Below are positions 62,501-64,000 of a stretch of 64,000 bases of DNA, one piece after another. The stretch spans positions 2,789,501 to 2,853,500 of the forward strand of contig NW_024104532.1 in the NCBI RefSeq assembly GCF_003945595.2. The letters are read 5' to 3'. The DNA comes from Pipra filicauda. Its lineage: Eukaryota > Chordata > Aves > Passeriformes > Pipridae. The notes under the pieces were generated by a model. It was given only the letters and a program-made list of their open reading frames with translations. It was not told where the DNA came from and searched no databases. The translations under genes and the position numbers were made by a program. Positions within the stretch are counted from its first letter, which is position 1. Each line of letters begins with the position of its first letter.

Positions 62501-64000
62501 AGATGGAGATGAAATTAAATGGTATCAGCTAACTCACTCTGAACACAGTTGCTGCAAGTTAGCTTTGCATATCCTGAGGTTCAAACCAATGAACTCTCTG
62601 CCTTTATAGACAGCTGTAAAAGAAAATGCTCAGAGATTAAGACAATCCTTCATTTTTACGGGTAACTGTAGCAAGAGAACTTGTACATTAATGGCTTTGG
62701 GTGGTTTTCCAGAGTTCCTTGCCTTAGCTGAGAGCTGCTCAGTGAAATATCACCACAGTGGCTATTCTGATGCTTAGTGTTATAGTGGCAACAATAAATA
62801 TCACCACTAAAAGCAAGTGGCTTATTTAAGGAAAAATGGAGGGGAAATAGACAGTCTAAAAAGTAAAGCATATCTCTTTTGCACCTGAGAGACAATTTAG
62901 GCCAATTACAGGATCATATGTTGTACCCTCTGAGCATCTCTCAGATGAAGCCTCGTGATAAAAGTCTAAGCCCCTCTTTTTGTTTTGTTCAAGACATTCT
63001 TAGTGGAAAGGAATGTTCCATTTTTGTGCCTATCTCAAATTATTTTTATAGAGAATTTTGCACAATATTTCTGAGCTACCTGAAAAGGTGAGAACGGGAG
63101 TTCAGCTATCAGCTAATTAATTACCCTAATAGTACTACCACCCCTCTCTCTGTGGGATATGGCAGGTTGTGGAGAGGGCTGTTTTCTCCAACAAGCACCC
63201 ACTGCCCAGGCAGAGAAAGGGTCACTGATGACTGATCACACTTGTACCATCCTCACAGCACTACTCAGAGGTCCTAGAAAAAAGGAAACAGATTGAGAAC
63301 AGCATTTAAATAAGTATCAGGGAGAAGATGTTGAGTGAAGGAAGTCACTCTGAGACATCCAGAAGAGGACAGAATTAGCAATTATTTTTCTCTAGAAATA
63401 TCCCCTCATGAAGCACACTCCTTGCTGCCAAAGATTTGAACTTCTGAGGCCACCATGGTCCTCTGCATGATGGAGACATCAAACGTCAAGTGCTCTTCTG
63501 GAGTTTCTTGAAAGAGTTATTTTTTCCCACTTACAAAGGTTTCTGCTTCTCCCCCTCATTTACTTCCATAGCCCTTTCCTAAAATTGCTTATGACTCAGA
63601 GAAAAGCTTGCATCCACTTGGAATTGTTGGTGCAAATCGATGGAATTAAGAAAGCACATTGTTGCTTCTAGTGAATCCACAATGTAGGAACAAGAAGTCA
63701 TTCTCTTTTAATCTGTGGGTGCAGCTTCACTTGTTCTCACACCCCGGGATCATGAAGCCCAATTTTCCCAATGCAAACCGATGGGGCTTGGTATCAAGGT
63801 GACATTCTCTGATTTGCACAGGTACAAATGTTTCTTTCTGAAACTGATGAGTGTCCATAACAAACAAAAGATGACAGAAAGGACAGGAAACTGGAAGAGA
63901 TTTTTTTCCTCTTCAGTGATCCATGTCATCATTGTTTTTATTTCATTTTATTTCATCTTTTCCTGAACCAGTAAGACCTTAAAGTGTGTCTTCTTTATGC
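59549..64000. other. Non-coding DNA with the longest unexplained open frame
   Basis: A 175-codon plus-strand frame spans 61438-61965, and several 85-121-codon overlapping frames fill 60168-61056. I recognise no domain, signal peptide or splice pattern that would make any of them a gene. A T14 run lies at 61065-61078. Frame-to-frame overlap on both strands argues for chance open frames. Confidence 0.45.

Noticed and set aside
1..64000. CRISPR arrays, operons, phage or plasmid features
   Set aside because: No regularly spaced repeats with unique spacers, no tightly packed genes and no bacterial signals. Bird CR1 elements show a eukaryotic nuclear source.

Overview
The window reads as ordinary nuclear DNA from a bird. 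The strongest sign is a set of twelve CR1 (chicken repeat 1) LINE fragments. Several keep the bird-type CR1 3' end, with ATTCTATG/ATTCTGTG octamers and the block 'GGTTGGAAGGGACCTT' (or its complement). The base composition is AT-rich, the open frames are short and scattered over all six frames, and there is no operon-like packing. Together these exclude a prokaryotic, plasmid or phage source. I recognise no complete protein-coding gene, no rRNA and no canonical tRNA. The window is best read as intergenic or long-intron sequence.

Layout: 1-4.4 kb is unique DNA. At 4.4-5.2 kb lies a compact cluster made of a duplicated segment, a 40-nt near-perfect hairpin and an old CR1 piece. CR1 copies follow at 8.8 kb (-), 13.1 kb (+), 13.9 kb (-), 15.0 kb (+), 27.2 kb (+), 36.7 kb (-), 41.2 kb (+), 44.0 kb (+), 47.1 kb (-), 52.8 kb (-) and 59.5 kb (+). 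All are 5'-truncated, as is usual for this family. Between them are long unique stretches with simple repeats, small tandem duplications and a few likely ancient amniote repeats (MIR/L3-like) near 36.1, 39.1 and 40.2 kb.

The points most worth checking are: a cloverleaf-like inverted repeat with a perfect T-arm/B-box motif at 20.6 kb; a splice-flanked, open 75-nt exon candidate at 19.5 kb; the 4.4-5.2 kb duplication plus hairpin; three alternating CR1 copies at 13-15 kb that could fold together; and a palindromic TATCC cluster at 55.0 kb. None of these amounts to a demonstrated new biological system. No genes acting together can be described, because no gene is supported here.
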